Below, one piece after another: positions 31,287 through 32,856 of a DNA stretch of 32,856 bases. Positions within the stretch are counted from its first letter, which is position 1, and each line of letters opens with the position of its first letter. The stretch covers positions 1-32,856 of the forward strand of contig PXRZ01000007.1 of assembly GCA_003022945.1 (NCBI GenBank), given 5' to 3'. The stretch is from Halobacteriales archaeon QS_8_69_73 (GTDB taxonomy: Archaea; Halobacteriota; Halobacteria; Halobacteriales; Haloarculaceae). The notes beneath the pieces were generated by a model. That model made no database searches, was not told the DNA's origin, and was given only the letters and a program-made list of their open reading frames with translations. The translations under genes and the position numbers were made by a program.

Positions 31287-32657
31287 ATGGCTGGTAACGC
31301 ACGGACGGGCGCCGACGGCGGCGTCTCGAGGCGGCAGGTTCTCGCGGCCGCGAGCGCGACGGGCGTGGTCGGGAGCGTCGCGGGCTGTCTCGGTGGCGGC
31401 ACCGACTCGCTACAGATAACGATGGACCAGGAGTGGGCCGGAGCCGCGGATACCGTCAAGGACGCCCTCTACGACGCGGGACTCGACGAGGACATCCGTA
31501 TCGAGATCCTTCCCGGCGACTTCGACTCCGGGGCACGACGGGCCAGTTTCACCTCGGCACTGGACGCCGGCCGGTCGCGGCCGGACATGTTCATGATGGA
31601 CACCTTAGAGTACGTCGAAAGCGACTACCTCCAGGCGGCGGTGGACGCCGCGAGTCATCCGGGGTCGGATGCCCTCTACGGGCTCCCGCTGTTCCAGGGG
31701 TACCCGGTGTTACACTACCGGAAGGACCTCGTCGAGGCCGCCGGCTACGACACCTCCGGGTGGGCCACCGAGCCGATATCCTGGAATCGCTTCGCGGAGG
31801 TCGCGGCCGACGTCGTCGATCAAAACGGAGAACTCGACTACGGGTTCACGACGCAAGCGGCCAACTACGTGGGGACGGCCTGCTGTACGTTCAACGAGAT
31901 GATGACCTCGTTGGGCGGGGCGTACTTCGGCGATCACGAGAACCTGTTCGGACCCGTCGGCGACCGGCCGATCACCGTCGACGAGGAACCGGTCCACGAA
32001 ACCATCCGGATGATGCGTGCGTTCATGTACGGTCCCGACGCCGAGTACGCCAACTCCGACCTGCCGCGGGTGACCAACGGCAACCTCGTCCAGTTCACCG
32101 AAGAGCCGTCCCGCCAGCCGTTCACCGACGGTCGGGCGGCGTTCATGCGCAACTGGCCGTACGCGATTCCCATCAACCTCAGCGACGGCGGGTTCACCGC
32201 GGGGGAGGACTACGACGTGATGCCGCTGCCCTACGGCGTCGAGGAGGGCGTCAGCGCCTACGAGGGAGCCGGCGGCTCGAGTCACGCGCTCGGCGGCTGG
32301 AACCTCGCGATCAACGAAAACACCACCCGCCTCGAAGAGTGTGTCGCCGTCCTGGAGGCGTTCGCGAACCCGGAGGTGATGCTGACGGTACTGGGAGAGA
32401 TCGGTCTCCTGCCGCCGGACCCGTCGGTGCTCGAGGCGGCCGACGAGTCGACGGTGGGAGGACTCGCCCAGTTCGTCGACACGCTGACCGTCGCCGGCAA
32501 GAACACGGTCCCCCGGCCGGTGACCGCGGCCTGGCCTGACGAGTCGCCGCGGATAGCCAGCCAGGTGACCGCCGCCTACCGGGGCGTGAAGTCCCCCGAG
32601 GAGGCGATGGGTGATCTGAAGGAGCGGCTCGAACTCGTCGAAACGGAGGTGCAGTAA
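31287..32657 (+). CDS. Sugar ABC transporter substrate-binding lipoprotein
   Basis: Protein of 456 residues with a Tat signal (Arg15-Arg16, SRRQVLAAASATGVVG) and lipobox VAGC (Cys34), so it is lipid-anchored outside the membrane. The mature part is a family-1 solute-binding protein (MalE/UgpB type): QITMDQEWAGAADTV, RPDMFMMDTLEYV, YGLPLFQGYPVLHYRKDL, GRAAFMRNWPYAIP and GGWNLAIN. These bind sugars and hand them to a membrane permease, the start of which follows 6 bases downstream. ATG 31287 is preferred over the adjoining GTG 31284. The nearby ROK kinase suggests glucose or a similar sugar. Confidence 0.87.
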   Translation: MAGNARTGADGGVSRRQVLAAASATGVVGSVAGCLGGGTDSLQITMDQEWAGAADTVKDALYDAGLDEDIRIEILPGDFDSGARRASFTSALDAGRSRPDMFMMDTLEYVESDYLQAAVDAASHPGSDALYGLPLFQGYPVLHYRKDLVEAAGYDTSGWATEPISWNRFAEVAADVVDQNGELDYGFTTQAANYVGTACCTFNEMMTSLGGAYFGDHENLFGPVGDRPITVDEEPVHETIRMMRAFMYGPDAEYANSDLPRVTNGNLVQFTEEPSRQPFTDGRAAFMRNWPYAIPINLSDGGFTAGEDYDVMPLPYGVEEGVSAYEGAGGSSHALGGWNLAINENTTRLEECVAVLEAFANPEVMLTVLGEIGLLPPDPSVLEAADESTVGGLAQFVDTLTVAGKNTVPRPVTAAWPDESPRIASQVTAAYRGVKSPEEAMGDLKERLELVETEVQ

Positions 32658-32663
32658 CCGGTC

Positions 32664-32856
32664 ATGACGACGAAACAGGAATCCGACACCAGACTGTTGA
32701 TGCGGCCGCTGAACTGGCTCGAAACCAGAAGCGAGGAGGTATTCGCGTACGTGCTACTGGCGCCGGCGTTCGCCCTTCTGGCCATCGTCGCCTTCTTCCC
32801 GCTGGTGCGGACGTTCCAGTTTTCGCTTCTGTCCGATCAGGTTTCCGACCCGTCGC
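32664..32856 (+). CDS. Sugar ABC transporter permease, N-terminal part
   Basis: The 64 visible codons run off the right edge. After a cytoplasmic N-terminus of about 30 residues comes a first membrane segment, YVLLAPAFALLAIVAFFPLV, followed by RTFQFSLLS, the pattern of MalF/UgpA-type permeases (LLAPAF, P at the end of helix 1, then S-F/L-S). It starts 6 bases after the binding-protein stop codon, so the two form one operon; a second permease and an ATPase would be expected downstream. Confidence 0.8.
   Translation, partial: MTTKQESDTRLLMRPLNWLETRSEEVFAYVLLAPAFALLAIVAFFPLVRTFQFSLLSDQVSDPS

Overview
The window comes from a haloarchaeon (class Halobacteria). It is GC-rich, its proteins are strongly acidic, several exported proteins carry twin-arginine lipoprotein signals, and most genes have a TATA-like box about 26-30 bases before the start codon, as expected for leaderless or short-leader transcripts. 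I cannot name the genus. No rRNA, tRNA or CRISPR array was seen.

Layout. 1-1390: a rhomboid protease running off the left edge, a decayed gene end and an IS200/IS605-like non-autonomous remnant packed with hairpins. 1388-3907: a divergent pair, an APH-type kinase and an acyl-CoA dehydrogenase, which together look like a split form of the animal ACAD10/ACAD11 proteins and of bacterial LvaA/LvaC. 3908-5343: a lower-GC patch with a broken gene, a lipoprotein and no clear further gene. 5344-14913: a lipid/CoA-type catabolic region with a DUF502 membrane protein, two short-chain dehydrogenases, a HAD hydrolase and a metallo-beta-lactamase-fold hydrolase in one operon, a benzoylformate-decarboxylase-like TPP enzyme, a DMT exporter, a CaiB-type CoA transferase and a second acyl-CoA dehydrogenase. 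14914-18780: a frameshifted small membrane protein, a CNNM/CorC-type membrane protein, a redoxin, a GST-N/glutaredoxin-like protein, a cupin and a decayed sirtuin. 18780-22888: a surface protein, a CHRD lipoprotein, an internally deleted tnpB, a truncated lipoprotein and a GlcD-type FAD oxidase. 22889-32856: central carbon and sugar functions: a TrmB regulator, PEP carboxylase, a UspA protein, a ROK sugar kinase, an aldo/keto reductase and the start of a sugar ABC transporter operon.

The most unusual signals are structural. (1) Both acyl-CoA dehydrogenases carry an in-frame 51-base insertion at the same site, two tandem copies in one and one in the other. Each unit folds as two hairpins, and the stems differ by paired changes. 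(2) Similar double-hairpin insertions of about 47 and 59 bases split the end hairpins of two IS605-type remnants. (3) A longer intergenic repeat occurs at 22947-23260 and, internally deleted and inverted, at 28379-28510. Together these suggest a family of small palindromic mobile sequences, which is inference from two remnants and one pair of genes.

Functionally, the acyl-CoA dehydrogenases, kinase, CoA transferase, dehydrogenases and TPP enzyme could process hydroxy- or branched acyl-CoA compounds. TrmB, PEP carboxylase, ROK kinase and the ABC transporter fit sugar uptake and control of glycolysis versus gluconeogenesis.
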